From: Isotricha intestinalis
Taxonomy: Eukaryota > Ciliophora > Litostomatea > Vestibuliferida > Isotrichidae
NCBI GenBank assembly: GCA_023807065.1
Contig: JAJJLU010003584.1
Location: 1 to 49,011, forward strand
Reading direction: 5' to 3'
DNA: 49,011 nt
The notes under the pieces were generated by a model. It worked only from the letters and a program-made list of their open reading frames with translations, had not been told where the DNA came from and made no database searches. Below are positions 40,096 through 49,011 of this stretch, piece by piece (within the stretch, counting starts at the first letter, position 1; each line of letters starts with the position of its first letter). A program made the position numbers and the translations under genes.

Positions 40096-41574
40096 TTATA
40101 TATTATCTTTCAATTTTGTATTTATATTTACAATCATATTTCTTAATGAATCTAATAAATAATTATTATATTCACATTTATTATTATTATATTGATTTGT
40201 ATTTTTTTCTAACGATGTAGTTTTTATTCTTTCAGTAATTGCATTTTTTTTATCTTTTAAAGATTCATTGTTTACTTTTTTATTAGAAATCATTTTTTCT
40301 ACTTCATTAACATATTTTTTCATATCTTTTAAGTTTTCAGTAAACACTAAAATTTTTTTTTGATTTTCTTGATATTTTGTTTTATAAAATATTATACTTT
40401 GATTTAAGTTTTTAATAATTGAATCCTTATCAGCATTATTTTTTTTTAATATTAATATTTGATTATTTAATTCAATTTGATGTTGTTTAAAAGTTAAAAT
40501 CATATTATTTATTTTTTTAGAATCATTTTGATTTGTCATTTCAGAAATTTGTTTTTCATTTTGCATATTTTTTAACATTGAAGTTAAAGAATTTATTTTA
40601 TTATTTTTCATTTCATTTTCATTTAATAATTTCTGTATTTGAGTATTTAAATTTAATGAATCATTTTGATTTTGAATAATTTGATTTAATAATTTATCAT
40701 TTTCAGTTATTAATTTATTTTTTTCTTTAATTAATGTTTCTATTTGTTCATCTCTATTTCCAAGTTCATTTTTACTTTCTATAATTGTTTTATTATATTC
40801 AATAATACAATCATTTAATTTTTTTATCATTGAATTTTTTTGATTATTCTCTTCAGATATATCTTTTAATTTTAAAGAGATTTTTTCATTTTGATTATTT
40901 AACATATATATTTTTTCTTTATCTATTGATTTAGATTTCACTCTTTCAGTATCAAAATTTTTTAATTTTTGAGTTAAGTTTTCAATTTGAATATTTTTTT
41001 CTGATTTTATTTTTAAATATTCATTTTTAATTTTTTCTATTTGAATTCTTAACTCATTTATATTTTCTTTAAGTATTTTATTTTCATTTCTTAATTCTAC
41101 AAGTTCATAATTATTTGAATTACTAATATCAATTGTTTTATTTTTTCTATTTTCAATTTCTTCTTTTAAATTTAATTTAGAATAAAAATCATAATTTTTA
41201 TTATCAACAGTAAGGAAATCGGTGTTAGAAATTAATTTTTCATAATCATTTAATTTATCTTTTTCTTCATTTAATTTATCTTTTATTTCTAAATATTCTG
41301 TTGTTAAATAATCATTATTTAAACCATTATTCTTAAAGTCATTAAATTTTTTTATAATTGATGCTGTTTCTAAATTTTGAGAAAGTAATTTTCGATAATA
41401 ATGATTTCTATTCTTGTTTTTATTAAGTAAGTTTTTTCTTAAATTTATTTCATATATATCATTAATTAAAGTTTGTTTATTATTCTCTTCAATTTTTCCT
41501 TTTGTAAATTTCCTTTTATTTAATTGATTAACGGATTTCATATTATCATTTTTATTTTTGTTCTTTAAATTCAT
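40096..41574 (-). CDS. long coiled-coil protein (492 aa)
   Basis: A basic, disordered head (residues 1-60, NKRKFTKGKIEENN) is followed by almost continuous heptad-rich coiled coil from about residue 90 to 440, with Leu/Ile at a and d and Asn/Glu/Lys elsewhere (for example LVELRNENKILKENINELRI). The tail NKCEYNNYLLDSLRNMIVNI is a short amphipathic helix. There is no motor, kinase, membrane or EF-hand domain. Such proteins in protists are often cytoskeletal or basal-body linkers, but sequence alone does not decide, and coiled coils give misleading similarity. Start ATG at 41,574; no 5' intron is evident. Confidence 0.8.
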   Translation of the reverse strand: MNLKNKNKNDNMKSVNQLNKRKFTKGKIEENNKQTLINDIYEINLRKNLLNKNKNRNHYYRKLLSQNLETASIIKKFNDFKNNGLNNDYLTTEYLEIKDKLNEEKDKLNDYEKLISNTDFLTVDNKNYDFYSKLNLKEEIENRKNKTIDISNSNNYELVELRNENKILKENINELRIQIEKIKNEYLKIKSEKNIQIENLTQKLKNFDTERVKSKSIDKEKIYMLNNQNEKISLKLKDISEENNQKNSMIKKLNDCIIEYNKTIIESKNELGNRDEQIETLIKEKNKLITENDKLLNQIIQNQNDSLNLNTQIQKLLNENEMKNNKINSLTSMLKNMQNEKQISEMTNQNDSKKINNMILTFKQHQIELNNQILILKKNNADKDSIIKNLNQSIIFYKTKYQENQKKILVFTENLKDMKKYVNEVEKMISNKKVNNESLKDKKNAITERIKTTSLEKNTNQYNNNKCEYNNYLLDSLRNMIVNINTKLKDNI

Positions 41575-41781
41575 TTTCTCAAAATTTATATATTTTTAAG
41601 TTTATAAAAAATAATATATAATATTTATGAAAGTTATTTAAAAATAATTTATTATATTCTTTATGGTATTGAATAGCATATAAAATATCAAATTTGAAAT
41701 ATTTATTTAAAATATTATTTTTCATTTATTAAAGTATTATATATAAATTTCAAATATATAAATTAGATAGAAATACAAAAC

Positions 41782-43927
41782 TTATTTATTTTCATTTTGT
41801 TTTTGATTATAAATATTTATTTCTTGAGGAGTTAATTCATATTTTTTAAGAGTTTCATTATTAAAACCATTTTGATTTATATATATAAAAATTGTTTCGT
41901 CATTAAATATTATACTTGAACTTCCATTATAAATTGTAGAATCAAATTTACTATTTTTAGTATTTTTAGATATATTATCACTATGATTTGTTGCTCTTCT
42001 TAAACTAAAAAAAGAATTTGTTTTTTTATGATATGATTTTAATTGTTTTTCAAGTCTTAACTCTATTGGATATAAGATATTTAATATTTCTTTTCTTATA
42101 TGTTTTATTAAACATTCTTTCGTTAACATTATAAATAATTTTAATTTTGTACCATATTTAACCATTATTTCTTCTTCTCTTTCTTGTTTTAGTTTTTCTT
42201 CTAATTTCTTTTTATCTTCTTCTGAACGGAAATAATTTTTTTTTGTATAAAAATACCATTTATCATAAGAAATCTTTTTTCTAATTAAACTAACAAATTT
42301 ATTAGATTCTAAAAGATTAAATTCTTTAGCTTCAATATTTTTACTTTTTAAAAAAATCTTTTTTTCCCCTAATTCTTCTTCTAACTGTTCTTCATTAAAT
42401 TGAATAATTTTATTATTATGTTTTTCTAAATAATTTTTCTTTTTAGCAATAACATCATTATTTTGAAATCTATTTAAAGTGATTTTTTTATTGTAAATAT
42501 CAATAATTAATTGACTAGTTTTTCCCGAATATTTCATATCATGTTCTTTAGTCATATTAATATCAATTTGATTATTTTCTCTGTTTATTTTTTTTCTAAA
42601 GGCTTTAAAATTAATTCCCATTTCACAATAAGGTCTCGGGAAATTTTTTAATCCTGTTACATTACCTTTACATAATAATTTAGATAATTTATCTAAATCA
42701 CCTTCAACATAATTAATTTTATCAACTTTAATATAATTATTTTCAATATTATTAAATGTATAATTAGGTATATCAACTTGAATCGATATATCTTTTGTAT
42801 CAATCATATTTTGAAAAAAAATAGCTCTTATTAATTTCCTTATTTGACCAATAAAAAAAGGAAAATGTAATTTTCTTCCTTCTAAACATACTTTAACAAC
42901 AAATCTAATAATAGTTAATTTATCAGATTTAATACTTTTTCTAATCAAATGACCACGATATATTTTTTGAATATGAATAGTTTTTTTTAAATAAACATTC
43001 TTAAACCATTTTCTCCAAAATCTTTGAATAAAAATTAATCTTTTACCAAATAATTTAGTAATATTAGTTTTCTTTAATTGAACATTATATTCTTCTCTTC
43101 TTAACATTTTATTAATTCTTCTTATTTTATCAGCTTCAGGAGAAATTGCAATAAGAGAAGAACGAGGCATTGGAGTAAAAATAGTTTTTTCAGAAGGATT
43201 TCTCATAATTATATTATTAGGTTTTAAAGTTAATGTTTTATTTGTTCCTTCAAAACTTTTATTTGATTTAATTGATTTACTTGAAATACTTGAAGAATCT
43301 AAATTTGAATTTTCCTTTTTAAATGTTACACGTTTTATTGTTTTTGCTCTTTCAAATTTTTTCTTTATTAAATCTTCCTTTTTTTCTTCTAAATCTTTTT
43401 TCATGTTTTCTATTGTTGATTCTTTGTTTGATATTTTTAATATTTTTCCTGACATATTCTTTTTCTTTTTAGTTGTTATACTATTATTACTATTCTTCTT
43501 TTTTTTTATTATTTGAGTCTGTGCTATTAATTCTTCATATGTTTTTTTTATTTTTTTTAATTTATTTATTTGAGGAAGAAGAGAAAATAATACTTCTTTT
43601 CTTTTTTTTTCTGTTCCTTCTTTTTTTCCTTTATTTTGGCTTTTATTTAAAGATGATTGATTTTCTGTTTTAAGAAAACTTTTATTTAATTCTTCTAATT
43701 TTTTTGCTCCTATTTTTTTTTTTATATTATCTTCTATTAATCTGTTATTTATTTTTACTGTTTTATTTCTTTTTTTATCTCTATTTCCTAAATTTTGATT
43801 TGTTGTATTTGAAGTTGATATTGTTTCTTTTTTATTTACTATATTTTTTATTTATTTTTTTTTATTTACTTTCTCCACTATTAATCGATAATTCTTGTGA
43901 TTTCATACTTACCACATCAAAGTTCAT
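41782..43927 (-). CDS. IQ-motif protein, two exons (704 aa)
   Basis: Exon 1 (43,870-43,927) encodes MNFDVVSMKSQELSINSGE plus one base; a 31-nt intron (43,839-43,869) follows; exon 2 (41,782-43,838) runs NKKETISTSNTTNQ onward without a stop. The ATG at 43,455 is internal, so a model starting there loses 147 residues. The N-terminal 270 residues are basic and disordered. Two IQ motifs lie near 287-322 (IFIQRFWRKWFKN and IHIQKIYRGHLIRKSIK) and probably bind calmodulin or centrin. A helical region follows (CLEGRKLHFPFFIGQIRKLI). The C-terminal half is basic/acidic helical with no other domain. It is probably a calmodulin-regulated cytoskeletal or basal-body protein. Confidence 0.82.
43839..43869 (-). 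other. 31-nt spliceosomal intron
   Basis: Minus strand GTAAATAAA...AATATAG, phase 1, splitting codon A|TA (Ile20). It contains stops in every practical read-through frame. Removing it links a 58-base ATG exon to a 2-kb open frame. Confidence 0.82.
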
Positions 43928-44089
43928 TTTTATATTTTTAATTATTTTATAATTGAATCAAATGATATAATTTATTTTTTCTTTTTATTATAATAACCTT
44001 ATTCAATATAAATTTATTAAATTAAAAATAAAATAAGATTCATCAAAGTAATATTCATTAATTTATAAAAAATAAAGATTATAGTATTA

Positions 44090-44153
44090 TTAAACTATTA
44101 AACGGGAAAATATTTATATTATCATTTAACCAGAAAATCATTATAAGACCTCT
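44090..44153 (-). pseudogene. decayed P-domain remnant of the P5-type ATPase fragment
   Basis: Immediately after the stop of the ATPase fragment the same strand still reads RGLIMIFWLNDNINIFPF. That fits IRTIMVTGDNxxTA of P-type ATPases, with the TGDN motif reduced to LNDN. It shows that the neighbouring gene has lost its hinge half by decay. Confidence 0.45.
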
Positions 44154-45050
44154 TTATTCAACTTTTATTAATGATTTATTATTATTTATTATTACCAATC
44201 CCAAGAAAATTAAATTTTGTTCACATTTATTTCTTTCAATTAATTGACTTTGAAAATAATTCATTTTCATTCTTTTTCCACATAATGCAATAACAACTTT
44301 TCCTTTTTGAATATATTGATTAACTTTTTCTTTATAATTTATTGGAATTGTATTTGCTTTACATAAATCTTGAATTACAAAAGGATTTCCTTTACAATAT
44401 ATTTTATAATAAGAATCATTTATATCTTTTACAATAACAGTTTTTAAATATTTTTTATCACAATGGAAATTTCTAATAATTCCTAATTCATAATGATTTT
44501 TAAGAATTTCTTCTTGTTCATTATCGATATATTTAATTTGGGAATTTAATTGATTATATTTCTCAGAAATTTTTTCTATTTTTTCTTCAATATTAATTTC
44601 TTGAGATGGTTTAACAAAAGTAGCAATTATATCTTCATTTATTTTATCATTTAATTTATATATTTTCCATTTTGTTTTTTTGAATAAAAGAATGTCTAAA
44701 GGGTCTTTAGATATTAATTTATTATTTACATTAATTATATTATGACAAGTTGATAAATTTTCTAAAAACATTTCATTAAGTTCTTTTTCTTTATTTACAT
44801 TTAAATTATGATTCCTTTTTGATTTATAATAATAAAAAACATCATTTGAAAAATCAGAAAAAGAACTTTTTATTGAGTCAAAAATATATGTTTCATCTAT
44901 GTTAGAAAGTTTAATTGGGATAAATCCAAAAATTTTATCATTTTCTTTGTTAATATCTTTTAATAAAAAGGAGCAAAAATCAAAAGAAGTTTCAACGGAG
45001 TTTTTAAACTCAGTATTTTTTTCTTTGTTTGATTTGCTCTCAAAAGACAT
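44154..45050 (-). CDS. P5B-type ATPase nucleotide-binding-domain fragment (298 aa), possibly a pseudogene
   Basis: Matches the cytosolic loop of P5B (ATP13A-type) cation/polyamine ATPases: NLSTCHNIINVNNKLISKDP (family ATCHSLxxxxGxLxGDPLD), LLFKKTKWKIY, YCKGNPFVIQDLC (family VKGAPExIxxLC), GKVVIALCGKRM and NKCEQNLIFLGLVI. It has no transmembrane helices and no actuator domain. Where the phosphorylated DKTGTLT motif belongs, residues 23-30 read FDFCSFLL, so the Asp remains but the motif is destroyed. It stops just where the hinge should follow, and eroded P-domain sequence continues downstream. An intact 298-codon frame could mean an expressed orphan domain or a pseudogene with one surviving block. 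It cannot be a working pump. Confidence 0.7.
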   Translation of the reverse strand: MSFESKSNKEKNTEFKNSVETSFDFCSFLLKDINKENDKIFGFIPIKLSNIDETYIFDSIKSSFSDFSNDVFYYYKSKRNHNLNVNKEKELNEMFLENLSTCHNIINVNNKLISKDPLDILLFKKTKWKIYKLNDKINEDIIATFVKPSQEINIEEKIEKISEKYNQLNSQIKYIDNEQEEILKNHYELGIIRNFHCDKKYLKTVIVKDINDSYYKIYCKGNPFVIQDLCKANTIPINYKEKVNQYIQKGKVVIALCGKRMKMNYFQSQLIERNKCEQNLIFLGLVIINNNKSLIKVE

Positions 45051-45299
45051 TTTTAGATTTTTAAAATATTAATTTTTTTATTTGGAATTTTTAATTTATA
45101 TTTTTTTATAGATTAATAAATATTTATTATATTTATGTAATAAAAATTAAAAAGTTTATAATGTTGTATTTATATTTTTAATCTTATAATATTTATGAAA
45201 TCATTTAATTAATTATTAATTTGATTAAAATGAATATATTTATTTTTATAAAAAAGAAATAAAATAAATAAATATGTAATAATATTTCTAACTATTTTT

Positions 45300-45968
45300 T
45301 TATACTTTGAAAATTTCTTTTCTCATATTTATAAGTTTATATCTCATTTCATAATCATCTAAATTTTTAAAATATTTAATTTCTTTAGCATCTTTATTAA
45401 TTGGATGAATATTAATATAATTTATTCCTTTAGGTATATTTTTATATTTAAATTTATAAGTTTTATTCTTTTTTCCTTTAAGAGGAATAATTTGAGTATG
45501 AATATATTTTGGCATTTCATCTTCTGTGTTATCTGTACTTAAAAGATTTTTAGGTTTAATATCTTCTTTTTTTTTTCTTTTCATTTTAGGAATAATAATA
45601 GAATTATTTTTTAATTGAGTTTCAAATATACTATCAATAATATTTTTAGAAGATTGAACTTTTTTATCTATTAAAATATTATGAAGGCTTTCACTTGGTT
45701 TTGGCTTTTTAGCTTCTGTATAAATATATTCTATTTGAGACATTAATTTATCTCTGAAATGATTTCTACTTGGATTATAATTTATATTTGAAATATCATT
45801 TATAATATTTATATTATCATCTATTATTTCATTTACTTTTTCAAATTTTATTGATCTACTGTTCTTTTCATCAAATTCAAAAAATAATTTAGATATTAAA
45901 TTTGGATTAAAAGATGATTGTCTTTTATGTTTTAAAGAATATGAATATATATTTCTCTTATTTTCCAT
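45300..45968 (-). CDS. hypothetical basic protein (222 aa)
   Basis: No family recognised. A basic, mostly disordered protein beginning MENKRNIYSYSLKHKRQSSF. Middle segments KFEKVNEIIDDNINIINDIS and ESLHNILIDKKVQSSKNIID are possible short helices. The C-terminus has an aromatic/basic strand region (NKTYKFKYKNIPKGINYINI) and ends YEMRYKLINMRKEIFKV. It has no signal peptide, zinc site or membrane helix. Protein-like composition, ATG context and its place in a minus-strand row support a real gene. Possibly cytoskeleton-associated, but this is a guess from composition. Confidence 0.72.
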   Translation of the reverse strand: MENKRNIYSYSLKHKRQSSFNPNLISKLFFEFDEKNSRSIKFEKVNEIIDDNINIINDISNINYNPSRNHFRDKLMSQIEYIYTEAKKPKPSESLHNILIDKKVQSSKNIIDSIFETQLKNNSIIIPKMKRKKKEDIKPKNLLSTDNTEDEMPKYIHTQIIPLKGKKNKTYKFKYKNIPKGINYINIHPINKDAKEIKYFKNLDDYEMRYKLINMRKEIFKV

Positions 45969-46235
45969 TTGTTATTATTATTATAATTTATTAAAATTCT
46001 TTGAAGTTTAAAATTAATTAAAACACAATAATATTTTTATCTAATTAAAAATTAAAACAATGAATTATAAAAAGAAATACTAAAATTTCATTGATATTTA
46101 AAAAAAATTTAACAATAACGAAAAAAAAAAGATTAAAAGATTCTTTTAAAATAAATTTATTACTACACCCACAATAAATAATTAAATGAAAAAAAAATAT
46201 ATTTTAATCAAAAAATTGATAGAAAAATAAATATA

Positions 46236-48380
46236 TTATTTTTTATGAATCGTATCATAATTATCCATAAAATTTTTATTTGAAAAATCACAAACTTTAT
46301 TATTTTTACAAGCATTATTTTCACTAATAAAAATCCTTTCACTATTTGATCCTTTAGAATTTCTAGAATTATAATGATTATTTTGAATTAATTCTTGAAA
46401 ACCTTTAATTTGAAATCCTTTAAAATTAATTTCTTTATTAGGAAAAACAGAATTTCTAATTTTTTTTATTTTTCTTTTATTATCATTATTATTTCCAATT
46501 AAAGAACTATTAGAATGAAAATGAGCATAAGTTCTCATTATTTTTTTTTCTGGAGAAACATTAGGACTTTTAGAAGTATTATCTCTATGAGATTTATTTT
46601 CATCATTTTTTGAATTTAAAGGAATTGATAAACTTTCAGTTAAATTAAAATTAAATTTTCTATTTCTATAATATATTTGTTTATTTCTTTCAGTTTCATT
46701 ATTGATTGTATGAAAATCCTTTTGCTTTGTCTTTGAATTATATGATGAATTTTGAATTAATTTTTTTTTTGAAGGAATTGAAGTTGATATTCTTTTATTA
46801 AAACTTTTAATTTTTTGAATTTTTGAATTTAATATATTTAAATATTCAGGACTTAAATTTTCTCTACTTGTTAAAGGAATACTTTCTCTAATATTTAAAG
46901 TTCTAATTAAATTTTCTTTTTTTTTATCTCCACTTCTATTACTTAAAATAGCTTTTTGATTTGTATTTTGAAGATTAGAAATAGCTAATTTAGACATTGA
47001 AATAGTATTTTTATTATGATAAACATTAATTAATCCTTGACTTGGTGAAGAAGAAGAAGAAGAAAGAGTTTTCATATGATTTGTACTTGAAGAAATTTTA
47101 TTAAATTTTAACTTATTTTTATTATCTGTTGGTGGTAAAATATTTTTATTATTTTTTACTTTTTTCTTCGTTTGTGATGTATTTATTGTATTAAAAAGAT
47201 TAGGTTTTTTTTTATTTAATTCTTCAAATGCTTTTATTATAAATTCTTTATTTTTATTTGCTAATAAATTATTAATTAAATTTTGTTTTTTTATTCCTGA
47301 ATTATTATTACTTATATTATTATTTTTTGATGATGAATTATTATTTCTTAAACTATTACTTACATGTATTGTATTATTACTATTATAAAAAACATTATTT
47401 TGATTCTTTGTTTCTAAGTCAATTGTTGTTGAAGAAACTTTTGTATTTTTTGATATTGAACTTATTGAATTTACAATATTATTATTTTTTTTACTATTAT
47501 TACTATTTATATAACCTGAATCCATATTTCTATTATAATTTCTTCCTTTTATTTTAGAAGCATTTATTGTTATGAAATTAATATTCATTTTTGGTTTTTC
47601 TTTTTTTATTTGATTTTCATTTGAATAATTTTCAGCTGTTGATATTTTTTTAATTATATTTTCAACACTAATATTTTTACTTTCTAAATTACTTTCAGTA
47701 TTTTTAATTCCAAAAAATCTTCTAATTCCACTTGTATCAGTTTGATCTAAAATAGAATCTAATTCAACTGAATTAAAAACAGGAATATCATCTTCTTTAA
47801 CTTTAATTAATCCTTTTTTAATTTTTTCTTGTTTATCTTCTAAATCTTGTTGGTTATCAATAACTCTTTGTTTTCTTTGAATATTTTTATAAATATATTT
47901 TGACTCAGGTAAAATAACATAATTAGGAAAAATAACAGAACAACTATCATAATATTCAAAAATTTTAGGAAGACATTCTTTACTTTCTTTTAAAGAATAT
48001 AATTTTTGTAAAAATTCAGAAGTGTCTCCACTTATTAAATAATCTTTAAATATTGCAACTATATGAGTTGATTCGTTACATATTATTTCATTTATTACTT
48101 TAATATTATAAAAGTCTTCTTCGTTTGAATAAAAATTATTAAATTTTTGAAATGTATATCTTTCTAAAGATAACATTTCTGATATTTGTTTATGATTTAT
48201 TTTATTTAATAATTTTTTTATTGTATTTTCTTTATTCATTGTTTTTAACTCTTCATTATTATTTTTTGAAATAAATAAATTTTTCATATTTTTCGGATTT
48301 AAAGATTCTTTCTTATTTAATGAATTATTTTCAGATTTTTGAGATTCTGATAATGATTTATTTTTATTATTTATGTTCAT
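46236..48380 (-). CDS. large disordered protein with a conserved N-terminal domain (714 aa)
   Basis: After a disordered head, residues about 50-180 form a compact domain: NESTHIVAIFKDYLISGDTS, then FLQKLYSLKESKECLPKIFE, YYDSCSVIFPNYVILPESKY and IYKNIQRKQRVIDNQQD. I recall a ciliate-wide group of unnamed proteins with this same pattern (fluffy disordered body, an 'FPNY...LPESKYIYKNI' block), so the placement is by memory, not by search. Residues 200-714 are Asn/Ser/Lys-rich and low-complexity with many possible phosphosites (SSSSSPSQG). There is no catalytic or membrane domain. The ATG (48,380) is 161 bases from the divergent ATG at 48,542, so the two genes probably share a promoter. Confidence 0.8.
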   Translation of the reverse strand: MNINNKNKSLSESQKSENNSLNKKESLNPKNMKNLFISKNNNEELKTMNKENTIKKLLNKINHKQISEMLSLERYTFQKFNNFYSNEEDFYNIKVINEIICNESTHIVAIFKDYLISGDTSEFLQKLYSLKESKECLPKIFEYYDSCSVIFPNYVILPESKYIYKNIQRKQRVIDNQQDLEDKQEKIKKGLIKVKEDDIPVFNSVELDSILDQTDTSGIRRFFGIKNTESNLESKNISVENIIKKISTAENYSNENQIKKEKPKMNINFITINASKIKGRNYNRNMDSGYINSNNSKKNNNIVNSISSISKNTKVSSTTIDLETKNQNNVFYNSNNTIHVSNSLRNNNSSSKNNNISNNNSGIKKQNLINNLLANKNKEFIIKAFEELNKKKPNLFNTINTSQTKKKVKNNKNILPPTDNKNKLKFNKISSSTNHMKTLSSSSSSPSQGLINVYHNKNTISMSKLAISNLQNTNQKAILSNRSGDKKKENLIRTLNIRESIPLTSRENLSPEYLNILNSKIQKIKSFNKRISTSIPSKKKLIQNSSYNSKTKQKDFHTINNETERNKQIYYRNRKFNFNLTESLSIPLNSKNDENKSHRDNTSKSPNVSPEKKIMRTYAHFHSNSSLIGNNNDNKRKIKKIRNSVFPNKEINFKGFQIKGFQELIQNNHYNSRNSKGSNSERIFISENNACKNNKVCDFSNKNFMDNYDTIHKK

Positions 48381-48541
48381 TTTAATATATTTAATTTGTT
48401 TTTTTTATTTAAAATTTATTTTAAATCATTTGTTTATTTTTTTTACTTTTTATTAATTATAATTCTGTTGTATTTTAAAAAAAAATATTTTTTCTTTAAA
48501 CAATTAGAGATAAATATTTAAAATTAATAAATAAATAATAT

Positions 48542-49011
48542 ATGTCTTTTCAAGGTTTACAATTGAATACAATGACAGAAATCATTGATAACATTAAATC
48601 AAAATCATCTAGAATAAATAAGAAAAATAGATATGCAAGTCCAGATATGAAACTTCTTATAAATAAATATAAAAAAAAGCAAATTATGGATTCAGTAAAT
48701 GTAAAACTTACTGAAATAGAAAAAACAACAGAATATGATAATCAATTATTCGAAGATTCAAAACATACATTAACAACAACAACAAATTTCAGAACAAGAA
48801 ATTTTTTCAATTCCAAAACTCCAAAATTAAATTATTTTTCTCAAACAAATTTAACATTTCAAAAGCCAAAAAAAAAAGAATTTATATATGAAGAAAATGA
48901 ATTAGATAGAGAGAGGAAATTAAATAATGAAAATTTTTTAAGGAAACATTTTTCAACATATAAACAAGCGAATTCAATATATAGTTTATTAAATAAAAGA
49001 ACCAAAATATT
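48542..49011 (+). CDS. hypothetical protein, 3' partial (at least 156 aa)
   Basis: A frame from the ATG at 48,542 stays open to the window end (MSFQGLQLNTMTEIIDNIKS, later TTTTNFRTRNFFNSKTPK). It is polar and basic, with Thr/Asn/Lys-rich disordered stretches, and has no recognisable domain so far. 156 open codons in DNA this AT-rich, with ordinary codon use, make a real gene likely. It is divergent from the 714-aa gene. The 3' end, and so the product, lie outside the window. Confidence 0.72.
   Translation, partial: MSFQGLQLNTMTEIIDNIKSKSSRINKKNRYASPDMKLLINKYKKKQIMDSVNVKLTEIEKTTEYDNQLFEDSKHTLTTTTNFRTRNFFNSKTPKLNYFSQTNLTFQKPKKKEFIYEENELDRERKLNNENFLRKHFSTYKQANSIYSLLNKRTKI

Noticed and set aside
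39955..40146. 63-codon frame overlapping the end of the coiled-coil gene.
   Set aside because: Starts with TTG, overlaps a real gene antisense, and is composed of Ile/Asn/Phe/Tyr/Lys as expected by chance from AT-rich DNA.
43473..43952. Two plus-strand Leu/Phe-rich frames resembling membrane proteins.
   Set aside because: They are antisense to the Lys/Asn-rich exon 2 of the IQ-motif gene, whose composition mirrors into Phe/Leu.
2740..49011. tRNA genes, rRNA, telomere repeats or transposon ends in the eukaryotic part.
   Set aside because: Structured RNA genes would stand out as GC-richer patches; I saw none, and no CCCCAA/TTAGGG-type arrays or terminal inverted repeats.

Overview
The window is a chimera of two unlike kinds of DNA. 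Bases 1 to about 2,800 are bacterial: a 5'-truncated amino-acid permease ended by a textbook rho-independent hairpin, then two small minus-strand genes with clear Shine-Dalgarno sites. The N-terminal ISFQG motif of the third protein recalls hypothetical proteins of gut Gastranaerophilales (non-photosynthetic Cyanobacteria relatives); that placement is from memory and weak. From about 2,800 to the end the DNA is extremely AT-rich and eukaryotic. It has no Shine-Dalgarno sites, asparagine-rich proteins, and eukaryotic-only families: TSG101/Vps23, RasGAP, Rab, DYRK and MAST/IREH-type kinases, Prp40-like FF domains, TLDc, EF-hand and IQ motifs. Stops are almost all TAA with an occasional TAG, and the standard code fits every intact gene.

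The eukaryote looks like an intron-poor, ciliated protist. I can reconstruct four spliceosomal introns of only 29, 31, 31 and 33 nt, each within the first 80 coding bases. A decayed SPEF1/CLAMP-like calponin-homology gene points to cilia, and one protein (46,236-48,380) resembles a family I associate with ciliates. Tiny introns, the standard code and a gut bacterium on the same contig would fit a litostome gut ciliate, but this is inference; parabasalids and other anaerobic protists are not excluded. The contig starts and ends inside genes.

Layout: 3.0-9.0 kb carries an aspartic-protease-like membrane protein without its catalytic motif, a divergent Hsp70, and a trypsin-fold/LRR fusion whose nucleophile position is Asp. 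9.2-14.7 kb (minus) is a giant MAST/IREH-type kinase. 15.9-21.1 kb holds a RING-H2 protein with a huge Asn tract, a Prp40-like FF protein, a zinc-ribbon protein with a micro-intron, and a TLDc protein. 22.6-30.5 kb holds WD40, EF-hand, Rab, RasGAP (micro-intron), Vps23/TSG101 and a small unknown. 32.4-34.7 kb is a DYRK kinase. 36.4-39.3 kb has a secreted protein with five acidic repeats, a small intron-bearing gene and an unknown. 40.1-49.0 kb has a coiled-coil protein, an IQ-motif protein (micro-intron), a P5-type ATPase fragment, two unknowns and a partial gene.

Most long gene-free stretches are not empty. They hold decayed coding sequence with in-frame stops and frameshifts: a lysophospholipid acyltransferase (35.6-36.1 kb), a SPEF1-like CH domain (39.4-39.8 kb), an unidentified basic protein (31.1-31.7 kb), a possible beta-propeller (22.0-22.3 kb), an unknown (14.8-15.4 kb) and the tail of the ATPase fragment (44.1 kb). 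The genes form no pathway or operon; the order looks like ordinary eukaryotic mixing with several short divergent and convergent intergenic spaces. The points most worth checking are the micro-introns, the pseudogene relics, the inactive-looking proteases, the block-wise switching of wobble base within genes, and the bacterial/eukaryotic join.
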